NCBI GenBank assembly: GCA_013368315.1
Contig: JAACJM010000087.1
Coordinates: 124,001 to 188,000 of the forward strand
Source: Tetrapyrgos nigripes
Lineage: Eukaryota; Basidiomycota; Agaricomycetes; Agaricales; Campanellaceae
Direction: 5' to 3'
DNA length: 64,000 nt
This document shows positions 33,457 through 44,418 of this stretch, one piece after another. The notes under the pieces were generated by a model, which worked only from the letters and a program-made list of their open reading frames with translations, ran no database searches and was not told the DNA's origin. Positions within the stretch are counted from its first letter, which is position 1; each line of letters starts with the position of its first letter. The position numbers were made by a program, and so were the translations under genes.

Positions 33457-34444
33457 AATCTATCTATTCATTTCTTAATTTGACATTCATTATTATAATT
33501 ATACAGTAAAACACCTACTTTTATGCTATCATTCCTTGATTTTACCACCTCCTATATATCTCTTGTAAGTCTGCAAGATTTATGCACTTTCCAATAAATT
33601 CAAAACAATTCTCCTTGACTTACAGGTGTATTACTTTAAACCTATTAGGATACCCAGGATATCATATGTCCTCTATCCTAATATATGACTTTTCTGTAAA
33701 ATTATAAGATTCCATGCCAATGTTTTGGATTTTGTAAAGCTCCTGTAATACACCTGATCTTATTTAAGCATTTCTGTGACCATCCTGTCATTCAGTAAAT
33801 CTATCATAAATGGACTCCCCATTGATAGTGATTTACCAGAGCTTTTGATCTCATAAGTCTTCTGTAAATCTTGGCTGTATTACTATATGACATACTGTGA
33901 CCATGTGTCACACCAAAATGTCTCTGTATATCTCAATAGTATTATAGTATGTATTACTGTGACACAATGTCACATAGATAGATCCCAGTAATACACCTTG
34001 ATTTACAGAAACCTTATGGAATTGTTGTGAAATTTTTCTTTCCTGTAATCCTCCTGGAATACATGGGGATTTACTACCTGAGTGGCACTGAGTAAGTCTT
34101 CAGTAATATCACTGTATGACAGCATATTTATTGTATTTGCACCTGTGTATATCCTCTGTAAATCTAGGCTATATTACTCTATGACATACTGTGACTACAT
34201 GTCACACTAAAATATTTCTGTAATTTTCAATGGTATTATAGTATGTATTATTGTGACAGAATGTCACATAGAAGGACTCCAGTAATACACCCTGACTTAC
34301 AGAAACCTTATGGAATTGTTCTGAAATTTTTGCTTTCATGTAATACTCCCATGATACATGAGGATTTACAAACTGAGTGGCACTGAGCAAGTCTTCAGTA
34401 ATATCACAGTATGATGGCGTATTTCCAGGTATTTGCACCCAGTG
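33457..34444 (-). repeat. Right inverted arm of the CACTG element
   Basis: Reverse complement of 5224-6185, including the tandem duplication of about 288 bp. The outer end is TTTGCACCCAGTG followed by TAC. On the left the arm is followed by about 75 bp of unique sequence before the satellite; here the satellite follows directly. Confidence 0.75.
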
Positions 34445-34629
34445 TACTTTACATGTCTTTTATTTATGTACTACTGAATGTGTGGGGTAACTATGCAGGT
34501 ATGTACAGATTAAGTGGTGTTAAGTGGTGTTACATACTGTAATTTCTGAAGTCAGTCTGATGTCAAGATAAAATCATAGTGGTGTAAAAGTGGATAAACT
34601 ACTATGATGATAGATGATGTAACCAGAAT

Positions 34630-37000
34630 TCCAACAGTTTAGCAGGTTGCTCATTGTCCTCATCAGACTCTGACTCTGAGTCTGAGTCATCTCAGTCTGG
34701 CTGTTTGCATGGTGCTGCCTTCATCTTTCTCAGCAATGATTTAGTGGCCTGGACAGGGTTCTGGTCAGATTTGGACTTGGATGACAACTTCTTGTGCTTT
34801 TGTGCTTCTCTGCTGGAGGTACTGTGCTCTTCTTTGTCTTGTTGGATAGGCTCGCAGGTTGGACAGGTTCCTCAGAATCTGGAGTCTGATCAGATGGACT
34901 TGGCCAGAACCCTGATCAGATTGCCTCTGGTGGAAGGGCCTTAGCAGCATGATCTGCTTTACCTGGATGGAACAGTCAGCCTGTATTCCAATACCAGTGT
35001 CCACTTGAACTGGTATAAATATACTGGATGATACTTACTATATACAGATTTGCTAAACTTTTTAAGGGAACCCCAGCATGAGTAAGCATCTTGTCGTTGA
35101 ACTCATTCCAATCCAGTCCCATACTGGGGCAAAGGGCCATCGCTTTGCATGGCAAGTTACGAGGCCCTTTCACATAGTCTAATTTCTCAGGTTATGCAGG
35201 TGAACTATGTTGAACTTCCTGGTGTCCTTGACACTATTCCATGAGTGACTCTTCAAGTGCTCAGTAATATCTTACTCACCTCTTGGAGCTATCTTACTCA
35301 TACTCATAGATACTTACTCATACATAGTTGTAGAAGTAGAACATTCTAAAATGTATTGTAGTAGGTATAAAAGGGACTCGAAGAGATCACGTCAATGCAG
35401 CTTGAGTTCTACAAGTAATGATGCCTGTGCTGATGCCATTTTTGGCAAGATCAAGTGGGACACGAGACTGCTGTAGGCTCTGCAGAGGTAGAAGGATGAT
35501 ATCAATCACAGACAGATGTTGAAAGAAGGACGCTGAAGAGGATGTTTTAGTTGCAAAGTGTGAAGATCCAGGATATGAATAAGTCACTGGTAAGGCTTTG
35601 TATACTTATTGTACTTGCGATGCTATCGGTTGGATCAGGATGATGTGTAAAGGAAGGAAGGTTATAATACACCACCATAAATCTTACCTTCTTCGATGCC
35701 AGTCCTAGTAATAGATCTGAAAAGACATCCCTATCCCATGATTTTCAGTTAATGGGAAGTATTCCAAATGGAGATTGCAGAAGGGAGGGAATTCAAACAT
35801 TGGTGGAAGTGGGAGGGAAGAACTTCAAGAAGGGTGTTAAGCAGACCGATTTGACACGCCAGCATGATGTCGTAGTTATTGACGTCAACAGTCACGGTCC
35901 TTGGATCTGGTCCAGACCAAGTCTGGACATTCTGGTTGTCGGGAAGGGCAAAGATCGGCTGTGGCAATGAAAAGGGGTGGGAGTTTGAGGTCGTGGTAAA
36001 ATTTTCGAGGTCGACATAAGTTAACTCGGCCTTTAAGAGGCCTCGTAACCATTCTTGCCATTAAGATTCCTTAGTTCCAGTAAAACATATCAAAAGGCAA
36101 TAACTTTACCACCAAATGTCAATCTTTCCTTCAAGTTCTGGGTTTGGACCAATCAATGCTGTCACCATTATCAAGCCCAACTCCTCTGACATTGCTGCTG
36201 GTGCCCACTTCTTCACGAGACTATAGAGAGACAAAAAATAAGTACATACACCAATTGAGAGATACGAACACAGCATATCCTTGGGGAGTACCTTTCTCTC
36301 CTTCTTGTCCCTTCTTTGCTTCATCCCAGTGCTTCTGCCAATCCTTATACATCTTCTCCCTCAACTCCCTGATCTCCTTCTGAAACTCTTCTGGTTTCTC
36401 CCCAAGAATCTGTTTCACAACATCCCAGCAGATGTGGACAGGGTATGGTTCCTTCAACCCTTCCACCACCTCACCTCCTAGCTCCACCATTACTTTGTAA
36501 TCCTCTGAGGCCTCAGCAATCTCTTCATCTGCCTCCTCTTTTACCATCTCCTTGTAATAATGCTTCATGAACACTTGGACTTTGTGGAATTGCTGTGGCC
36601 ATGGGGGAAGTGCTTTTTCAGTCTTGTTGAGGAGGTGCTGTAAAATATTGTTGGCCTCACCATTCTTCACAGTCCACACCTCTTTCCTGAAATAGTCTCT
36701 AATTTTTCGCTGTGTGAAGAGAGTCAGTACTATACCAGACTCTCAAAACAATAAACTTGTGTGTGCTATCTTCTAAACCTTCTTTTTGGCTGCAAAATCT
36801 TCTTTTAACAGCTTATCCCAGCCCAATGCCTTGTAAACCTCTTCAGTGGTGATGGGTCCAAGGTCTAGCTCATTGAACTCATTTGTCTTCTTGGAGTTGT
36901 TCATCTTCCCCTTTTGATTCACAATTGATGTCAAAGCTGATGTGGTTGTTGTGGCCAGAGTTGTAGTTGATGTGGTGGGATCACTGGTGGTAGTTGTCAA
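34630..37000 (-). pseudogene. Hypothetical multi-exon gene, interrupted
   Basis: Minus-strand coding-like segments line up as exons. A Thr/Ser-rich N-terminal part ends DLGPITTEEVYKALGWDKL (36999-36779). Then, across an intron, comes an acidic/basic helical part from RKIRDYFRKEVW to about 36275 (36709 down; includes WPQQFHKVQVFMKHYYKEM and KEIRELREKMYKDWQKHW). Next is LVKKWAPAAMSEELGL (36219-36112), then WNEFNDKMLTHAGVPLKSL (about 35120-35050), and finally a Pro/Ser/Lys-rich tail with DDSDSESESDEDNEQ (about 34990-34640). No in-frame ATG starts the first segment. About 0.9 kb between 35157 and 36048 is bounded by TTACGAGGCC in inverted orientation and looks like an insertion. I do not know the family; similar unnamed multi-copy genes occur in Agaricomycetes. 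Confidence 0.4.
35157..36048. repeat. TTACGAGGCC-bounded segment within the hypothetical gene
   Basis: TTACGAGGCC at 35157-35166 and its reverse complement at 36039-36048 face each other 892 bp apart. Sequence next to the right one (minus strand, GGCCGAGTTAACTTATGTCGACC) resembles 42536-42565, and sequence outside the left one (CATCGCTTTGCATGGCAAG) resembles the reverse complement of 42929-42955, so both ends belong to the dispersed family described at 42473-43020. No gene recognised inside. Confidence 0.5.
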
Positions 37001-37079
37001 TGTAATAGGAGTAGTAGTTGAGGTGGTAATTGGGTGTAGATGAGTGTCCCTTGTATTCCTTTTGTCATGGGTTTATTGT

Positions 37080-38060
37080 GGGCTCATCTAATTGAATATA
37101 GCAAGGGTAAGAAAACCCAGAATGATTGGTGGTCAGACTGGAGAGATATTGGAGAGATATGGGTTTGTGGGAGGTTGACAGGAGGGTGCATGAATGTAGA
37201 TGAGTTTACTATGGATATATTTCTGTTATGGATACAACCCAGTCTCATTCAACTCCATAATAACAGGAAAAGAAACCCCAGAAGGATAGGTACTCTAGAT
37301 ATGGAGATATGAGTTTGTGGAGAGTGAGGGGGAGGGTATATGAATGTAGGCAAGTTTACCATGGATTTATTTCAGTTGTGGGTACATTTTAGCCTCATTT
37401 AGTTTCAGAATGATGGGAAGGTGATCTAGTTGTGGAGATATGAGTTGTGGAGAGGTGAGGGGGAAGGTATATGAATGTAGGCAAGTTTACCATGGATTTA
37501 TTTCAGTTGTGGGTACATTCTGGCCTCATTTAATTTCAGAATGATGGGAAAAGAAACCCCACAATGATAGGTGATCTATTTGTGGAGATATAGGTTGTGG
37601 GGAGGTGAGGGGGAGGGTATATGAATGGAGGTGAGTTTAACACAGATTTATTTCAGTTGTGGGTACATTCTGGCCTCATTTAATTTCAGTATGATGGGAA
37701 AGGCAACCCACAATGATAAGTGATCTAGATGTGGGGATATGAGATGTGGGGAGGTGAGGGGGAGGGTATATGAATCGAGGTGAGTGTTGCATGGATTTAT
37801 TTATGCTGTGGGTACATTCTGGCCTCATTTAAGTTTAGAATGACAGGCAAAGAAACCCCACAATGATAAGTGATCTAGATGTGGAGATATGGGTTGTGGG
37901 GAGGTGAGGGGGAGAGTATATGAATGAGTTTACCATGGATGTATTTATGTTGTAGGTACATTCTGGCCTCATTTAAGTTTTGATTGACAGGAAAACAAAT
38001 TCCAGGATAATAGGTGAGTTGTGGGAAGGTGAGGAGAAGGGTATATGAATGTAGGCAAGT
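37080..38060 (+). repeat. Tandem repeat of about 150 bp, six to seven units
   Basis: Landmark GAGATAT words fall at 37154, 37304, 37435, 37585, 37734 and 37884, giving periods of 150, 131, 150, 149 and 150 bp. Each unit has GTGAGGGGGAGGGTATATGAATG, ATGGATTTATTTCAGTTGTGG and TTCTGGCCTCATTTAATTTC blocks in that order. The function is unknown. Confidence 0.85.
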
Positions 38061-38427
38061 TTATCATGGATTTATTTATGAATTGGTAAAATAGTATAAG
38101 ATATAATAATCAGTAATCGGTCTTGCCAGCATAGCCTGGCATCTTCTCCCCAAGTTGTGGCACCCTGAGACACAGTAATTATATAAAATCCTGGGTTGTA
38201 CCTTAGAAGCTCGTTTATAAAAATCATTGGATAATCTTAAGGTTATCTTTTTATAAAACCACTGCCAACTAACCTACCAGCTACGACGCACATTCAGCTG
38301 ACTAGAGCACTGGCCTGAGAGTGATGGACCTTGGTCCATAGCTCTCCAAGGCTCCTCAGCTCAGCTTTGGACTGTAACTCGGCTTGGACGGCCACTTTCC
38401 AGATCGAGCATCCTTAGTCATTAAGTA

Positions 38428-39030
38428 TCATTTCACAGTCATACAGGGTCGGGCACAGATATTTTGATTCACACAATATCTACAAATATATCTAGGAGTA
38501 CCGTAGGCCCTAATCTTCAGCCAGCAACCTCCAGTCTCTTCATCATCTGCCTTGAACCACTCCTGGCTCCAGAAGAGTCGGCTCATCCCACATTCCTCCT
38601 CGCATGAGTTTAATAAGGCCAGGAGCGGCGGTGGAAACTGTTGCCGTGGGTACACCATGTCATACATGATGTGTAAATGTTGGACCTTGTATGCCGGACG
38701 CTAAGCGCTAAGCATTGGAAAGTCAGCCAAGCAAATGTAAAGAGGACAAACAACAAATGAAAAGACGCACCCATGACCGTTATGGCCTGCAGTGCCCGCA
38801 CGCATTCAAAGACTAGGTTTGCTGCATCTGGGTCCGATGAGGGAAAGACCGTCAGAGGTCTACATATCAAAAAAGTCAGTATAAAAAGCCAAGAGACAGG
38901 AAAAGAAACCGACTCGAAGAAAAGAGAAAGAAAAAAAAAACAGAGAAAGGGACAGCTCACCACTCCCCTGCCCCCACTCCTCGTAACCCATTCCCACAAT
39001 ATCTGTACCAGTCTCCAGGCCACGCAATCC
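38428..39030 (-). CDS. Hypothetical small gene, probably fragmentary
   Basis: The last exon candidate (about 38690-38428) reads VQHLHIMYDMVYPRQQFP, LNSCEEECGMSRLFWSQEWF, then ICRYCVNQNICARPC to a stop. Upstream, an exon candidate ending ALQAITVM (about 38855-38774) has a GTGCGT donor at 38773 and pairs with an AAG acceptor near 38691. A further upstream segment (MDCVAWRLVQILWEWV, from about 39028) may be exon 1, but I could not find a splice that keeps its frame. Cysteine pairs hint at a metal-binding or disulfide-rich protein. No family recognised. Confidence 0.35.
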
Positions 39031-39059
39031 ATCACTAACCCTGCTCCTTCTCCCACTTC

Positions 39060-40339
39060 ATCAACACCCCTTGATTAGTTCCCCCCAAACATGACAGTTC
39101 CAGCAAGCGAAGGACGGCGAGGGCTGATTGAAAGAGGGAAAGGGGATTCAATAGTTGTTCTAAAGAGAGTTAAAACCAGCAGGTGGAGGTATGAGCTACG
39201 GAGGTATGAGATGTGGAGTACTAGGACGCACCATAAAAGTTGACGGCTATGTATGGCCAAGTGTTCCAAATAAGGCGGTATTTTTCAATGGGAGAAGTCA
39301 CTTATACATATAGCTGTCTGTTGTTGTCCTCCATGGACGCAAAAAAAAGCTCGGGAGTGGATGCCCAAGGGATGCGCTGGCGGTTTAACGATGATGACGC
39401 GTCGTCAAATTACCGTCGAATTACTGTCGAACAGTATTCCCACGCATTTCCTGGGCGCTTAGCGTGCCATCTCGGTCTTTGTTTTGACTCATGTTGTATC
39501 TGGAGAGTCTTTTCGACCTCGGAGAGCTTCGGGATAGGTCCAGAATATGTATGAGCACTGCATAAATATTTCTTGTTGGTATCTGCTCAGTGATATGCAA
39601 TATAATTGCAAATTAATCCACAACAGTCATAAAATGGTCAATAACAGACATTCGTCTTGAATTCAAGGTATGATGTGGTGGTCTTAAAATCACTGAAAAA
39701 TGGTGAAATGCTTGGTATAACATATTAAAAATGATTGGAAGGTATCCAGCCATATTATGAGCATCTAAGATTGATAGAGCCTTAAAAGCAACTTTGGGAT
39801 GCAAAACTGCAAAAAAGTGATAATCCAAAGACTCGAAAGCATACGTTGTGTGCTAGACTCACCTAAATATATTGACACTTAATATCAAGACCTAGAGCTG
39901 AGTCCATATACATGTAAAATCTTTATTTTGGAGCTCTGGGCGTGATCCAACTGATTTATCCAAGTCAGAAAGTATCATACACTGTGAATGATTGTTGAAT
40001 TAACGACGAACTTTGGTCGAACTACTCATGTAGCTACCTTGGCTCGAGTTTTGTTTTGCGTCGGACACCATTTAGGATACAGTAGGCACCTCGCATGCAC
40101 CCGTATGTATATATCTGGGGTGAATACGCAACGATGGCGCACGGAGCAAAGAAGGGACCATGCCCGACCCTACCCCGATTGCCGTGGGAACCGACGCTAG
40201 CGACGGATTTTCCGATAGTTTTAAAGCCGAGTCTCTCCTCGAGGGTGCTCTAAGCATATCCTTGTTCGCTGGGTACAACGATAACCTCTGGATGGGCCTA
40301 GAAATGTATAGGCGGGTGCCCAAGCAGAGTGGAAATATT
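39060..40339. other. No gene recognised
   Basis: Open frames of 104 codons or fewer on either strand show no recognisable motif. The sequence lies inside the 38141-41715 inverted-repeat structure. Confidence 0.4.
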
Positions 40340-40580
40340 CCCAGGATGTGGTGCTCTCCGCCCCCAGCATCCTTTCGGCAAATCCAACATCTCTCTTGTA
40401 TGTACCATCTATAAATGTACGTATGTAATTCTTTTAATAATACAGAAGTAGGGCAATATATATGGCAGCAACGGCGGGCGAGGGCGGAATATTCCCACGC
40501 AGGGATCAGCCCGAGCCCAAGCATAGCCCGGGCCAGCAGAAGTCCTAGCCGGCTGGGGATGATAATGATAATGATAACTG
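40340..40580. repeat. Diverged repeat, copy 1
   Basis: It shares GTGCTCTCC, CCAGCATCCTTTCGGCA and AATACAGAAGTAGGGCAATATAT-type words, in order, with 41230-41415. Its end GCTGGGGATGATAATGATAATGA (40550-40572) is the reverse complement of 41205-41228. Confidence 0.6.
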
Positions 40581-41204
40581 AGAATGATAATTCGGCTCCC
40601 AATTAGGAAATTCCCATCTGATACTCAGCTAGATTTGCTATATTTCTACATCCGTCGTCGTTCAGAGTGAGCTCTTCCCAAGTTCTCCACTTCCACCTCG
40701 AATAATTGAAGCGGTATCATGTTCAAATATGAGATAGCCCCGTCGATAGTCCTGCAGCCTTCTGAATCTATAAGATTAGTACACAACACATGCATTTTTA
40801 TCGCCTTCCAAATATGTATGTACGTACCGATATTCTTCTCGGAGAAGGAAATACTTTGTATCATCCTTTTTTCTAACAGATACGCATGCACAGTACTGTA
40901 AAATCTTCAATCAATGACTGAACTCTGAGGAAGACTTCACAGGAGCAGCGTCGTACTTATACATACTTACATGCATCAGGGTGGAACTATATTGACAATA
41001 CAATCCATAAGCGAAGATACTGATACTCTTTGTTCAAGGAAAAATCCATGACGATGACAACAATGAGCACCTCTGCATGATGATCCTCTCATTTGGCGCA
41101 GGATCCAGCTTGAAGGTGGCTCATATGCGTAGTAGGTAGAATGAATCTGAGCAGACAACTTATCGGATCATCTTCGCTTGGAGGTACGTACCTAAGCGAT
41201 TGTC

Positions 41205-41415
41205 ATTATCATTATCATCCCCAGCGGCCTAGGTGCTCTCCGGGCCAGCATGCTTTCGGCAGACCTAAAAGCAAGCTCAGTTGAGCTCATGTACCATTAT
41301 TTACTTATGTACTCATGCAATTTGTACTATAATACAGTAGTAGAGCAAAATATATAGCAGAAATGGCGCCGTGGCAGGCGCAAGGCAAGTGCAAGGAGGG
41401 CGGAAATGTTCCAAT
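41205..41415. repeat. Diverged repeat, copy 2
   Basis: Direct partner of 40340-40580, with an additional inverted segment (TCATTATCATTATCATCCCCAGC) at its left end. The mixture of direct and inverted similarity suggests a compound foldback element. Confidence 0.55.
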
Positions 41416-41715
41416 AACCCGGGGCCCAGGCGTTTTCCGAATAACCCGAGCTAGCTCAGCGATTTCCGAAAATCCGATGGCAGCACGGTGCCGAGCTACG
41501 CCCACGATGGCATTTTCCGCGAGAGACCATGCTGGGTCCATGAGCTACCGCTGAAAAGGGCAGGTCGCTTTATAAGACGGTCTAGTCACGTGTGGCCAAG
41601 GTTCAACCGTCGCTTTTTATAAAGGAGCTTCTAAGGTTATAACCCCGATATTTTGTAAAACTTTTATAAAAAAAACTGTGTCCTGGCTTGGTTGTGGCAA
41701 TTGATGCAAACTTCC

Positions 41716-42472
41716 AGTTGAGAAACCAAGTTGTGTCTAATGAACATTGAAGCCCAACCCTAGGAGACAGATTTGCATATATTGTCCCTAGCAGCCCCTA
41801 CAAAGAACACTGCAACATTTACACCTTCGGTATCCATACCACTCGCTCGGTGAACTTGAGCGATGAAATCAATGAGTACTGTTCTTACGCGGGCGCCCCA
41901 TGAACCCCGATTGTCATCGCTTCCTTGGATAATCCTAGGACTCGGACTGCTGCTCAGTATCAAGAACAAAAGACGCTGTGCTACGATCAGGATAAGTAAA
42001 AGGCACTGCAGTATTGTTAGAAACTTCCTAAATTGGCGTGCTCTTCGAGAATAGTAGCAGAACATCAGAATGGAGTCTCCCGGACAGCCAAAGGTTCCTT
42101 GGTAGCACCCCGAACACCCTCGGTAACAACGGACCTGTCTATGAGCGCTGATCCAAACCAGGAATGATGAAAGACCACCAGAAATAGAAAAATCAGATGT
42201 TATTAGCTGTTATTAGACACCATCTGCTCTAATTTCTCTCATCAAACCTTGTTCAACAATTTGTGGCTCCCACCATTTCCGTACTTATCTTTCAGCACAT
42301 AAAAACAACACATCTCTCGAAACGTCTGTCATTCTGATAATCAAATTCGCGATCCACGGACCCAAACAAGACTAAGTGCTGTGGCCTCTGATTTGTTCCC
42401 AGGACGCCTATAACTTAGGTTACCGGCAATCTATCTTCTCACCAGTGTCCGGTGTCCCAAAAAACGAGGCTT
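41716..42472. other. No gene recognised
   Basis: Short open frames only, on both strands, without motifs. Confidence 0.4.
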
Positions 42473-43020
42473 CTCCACGCCGAAAAGACAAAATATCAGC
42501 TCGACCGGAGAAGTGAACTGATTACTTGTTACGAGGCCCTTTAGGCCGAGTCAGCTTATGTCGACCCCCCAATTGAGTACCAAAACTTTCTCACGGGTTC
42601 TAACTTTTACACGCCACCTCAGCGCTCCGAAGTGCCCGAACACTGCCATTTCAGCTGCTCAACTGACATGTCATTCCTGCCTTCCCTCCGTCGCTGTCGA
42701 TGCACCAGGCCCACCAACCAGCACAACGCTTCAGACGCGTTTACCTTCCCTCAACAGCCGTCGAAAGTCATCAAGAGCCGCTCTCTGAGACTCTGAATCA
42801 CTATGGATACATCTAATCCAAGGTCATTTAAACGCGCCGTTGCTTTAAAATGGTACAGTATTGGGCTCTATCTAAATAAAAGAATTTTTTACTGCATACG
42901 AAACCGTTTTACTTAAACGGGCCTCATAAATTGCCATGCGAAGCAATGGCACCTTTCCCCAGTCTATCAGTTCACTTCTCCGTCGAGCCGATATTTTTGT
43001 CTTTTTGGCGTGCTCGTGGG
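42473..43020. mobile_element. Inverted-repeat element carrying TTACGAGGCC ends
   Basis: The left part (about 42473-42538) reads GACAAAATATCAGCTCGACC, GGAGAAGTGAACTGAT and TTACGAGGCCC (42529). The right part read in reverse complement (43020-42919) gives GACAAAAATATCGGCTCGAC, GGAGAAGTGAACTGAT, an extra GCATTGCTTCGCATGGCAA-like block and TTATGAGGCCCGTTT. The two halves therefore form a foldback of about 550 bp. The same blocks occur next to TTACGAGGCC at 35157. Confidence 0.6.
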
Positions 43021-43569
43021 TTGTTCCGAGGAATGAATTCAAATGTGATGGATTCTTCTTCACCGAGAACAACGGGCCAGGGGTTCGAACTCGTATCCAT
43101 CTCACCCATGTCTGATCCAGTGGTAAACGAAAGCAAAGAGACTCAATACTTATCTGCGAGTTTATAGTAATTAATTAATCATATACATATACGAGATGGC
43201 CCCTCATTCAGATTGATGCTACATAATCTCGGAGAAGAGAAGACTATATGGTGTATTTAGCAGATGCATACTGATAAAGATCGGAGCTCCATACCGATAC
43301 ATCCCGTGGAACCTGTTCTGGGAAAACCCGAATCCATCTTCCTAGACCCAATCATTGAGCTGAGCGGTAGGGTTGGGTGCTGGAACTCATTTAGCCAGCC
43401 ACTTTTGGAGGCGGAGATTGCGCTCCTGAGCGCTCAGGAGGACGCATCGTTATCCGTATTTTACCCTAGAAGAGACATGTCTGTATCAGAGGAACCAAAG
43501 AGGCATACACTTAGGGGTGATCTATGGCTGCCCTAGCATCAGAACCGCGGAATATCGCGCAAGATGTTA
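43021..43569. other. No gene recognised
   Basis: One open frame of 90 codons (43264-43536) has no recognisable motif. Confidence 0.4.
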
Positions 43570-43850
43570 TTACGAGGCCGAATGAAATGAGGACGAGTCC
43601 TAAGTTTCACTCGATTTTTCCCGTCCGTCCTTTTCCGTTACTTGCCCCTATTATCAAGCTCCTTTTCACCCGTTACTGTACTTTTCACTCACTGACCTTT
43701 TTCTCTTCTTTCATCCTCTTCGCAATTTAAAAAAGCTACATTTTATTTGTATTTTATTTCTTGTATTCTTAACATTTCCTTCCGGCCGCGTACTCGCCAC
43801 GCCTGGGCGCTGCCCAACACCTCTTTCATCATCATCCAACTCAAAAAAAC
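43570..43850 (+). repeat. TTACGAGGCC family copy, GAATGAAATGAGGACGAG subtype
   Basis: It starts TTACGAGGCCGAATGAAATG, as does 53367, and has an inverted near-match GGCCGCGTA at 43782-43791. The following block CGCCACGCC...GCCCAACACC...TTCATCATC also has a counterpart after 53941 and near 57190-57260. Confidence 0.6.
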
Positions 43851-44418
43851 GAATCCAGCCCCTTTCCGGTGTCCTTCTCCTCTGAAATTTGGTATACTCA
43901 CTCCCTTACTCCTCTCAAGTCTCTCTTGCATCTCTTGTAGCGAGATACACACTCCTTGCTAGTCCTCGCTGTCGACAACGTCGAGCTGCAGTCCTTTGCT
44001 TCGAATTCCGCGTGACACAGCCACCAAAACGTGGCCAGGACCAATCAGCGCTCTGCGATTTCTTTGTGTAGCCGGCTCAAACGCGTCGTCTGCCTTTCTG
44101 GCTACCAGAACACACTACTTTCTTTCCAACTCTCATCCCACACCCCACACCCACACCCACAACCTTAAAAAAAACTCCTCTCCCTACGAGGTGCATACAC
44201 GCAGTCTCCTTAGAACCGTGCTATATCCCTACCACCCCCTCATCTAGGCTCCAACGCACCTAAGCTCTAATGCTTGCACGGGCTCTCCTTTGGAACCGTG
44301 CCATATCCCTGCCACTCACGCATTCATACCCCGCACATAACTCTCCCTAACTCTCACCGCCGGCGCTCTCGCCTTTCACTCACAATCTTCTCCTTTTGCT
44401 CACACTCCCATCCGTCGT
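43851..44418. other. C/T-rich sequence, no gene recognised
   Basis: Strongly pyrimidine-rich on the + strand, with short overlapping open frames in all frames. It could be the leader of the ORF remnants that follow. Confidence 0.35.

Larger units (their letters stand above)
5224..34444. mobile_element. Giant CACTG...CAGTG inverted-repeat element with nested retrotransposons
   Basis: The left end reads TAC|CACTGGGTGCAAATACC (break after 5223) and the right end reads TTTGCACCCAGTG|TAC (break after 34444). Homology between the two inverted arms stops exactly there, leaving CACTG/CAGTG termini and a 3-bp TAC duplication. CACTA/EnSpm elements are known for CACTA or CACTG termini, 3-bp target duplications and repeat-rich subterminal zones, so this is a CACTA-like candidate. 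Removing the 19.4-kb LTR retrotransposon and its duplication leaves about 9.8 kb: about 1-kb arms, about 6 kb of 11-bp-period satellite and about 1.7 kb of unique sequence. No transposase is recognisable, so it would be non-autonomous. A segmental inverted duplication is the main alternative, but would not explain the termini and TAC flanks. Confidence 0.6.
38141..41715. mobile_element. Possible DNA transposon or foldback element with inverted ends
   Basis: The word ACCTTAGAAGCTCGTTTATAAA at 38203-38224 matches the reverse complement of 41615-41640, and further outward GACACAGT and TATAAAA words match in the same order, so inverted ends of about 100 bp can be recognised. No target duplication could be fixed. 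The interior holds a hypothetical gene (38428-39030) and two diverged copies of a shorter repeat (40340-40580 and 41205-41415). Confidence 0.4.

Noticed and set aside
38278..38350. tRNA or tRNA-derived SINE head
   Set aside because: A D-arm-like stretch (AGCTGACTAGAGCACTGG) is present, but I could not find a B box, a paired acceptor stem or a proper anticodon arm.
40072..40602. 176-codon minus-strand ORF
   Set aside because: It spans a diverged non-coding repeat that also occurs at 41205-41415, where no matching frame is open.
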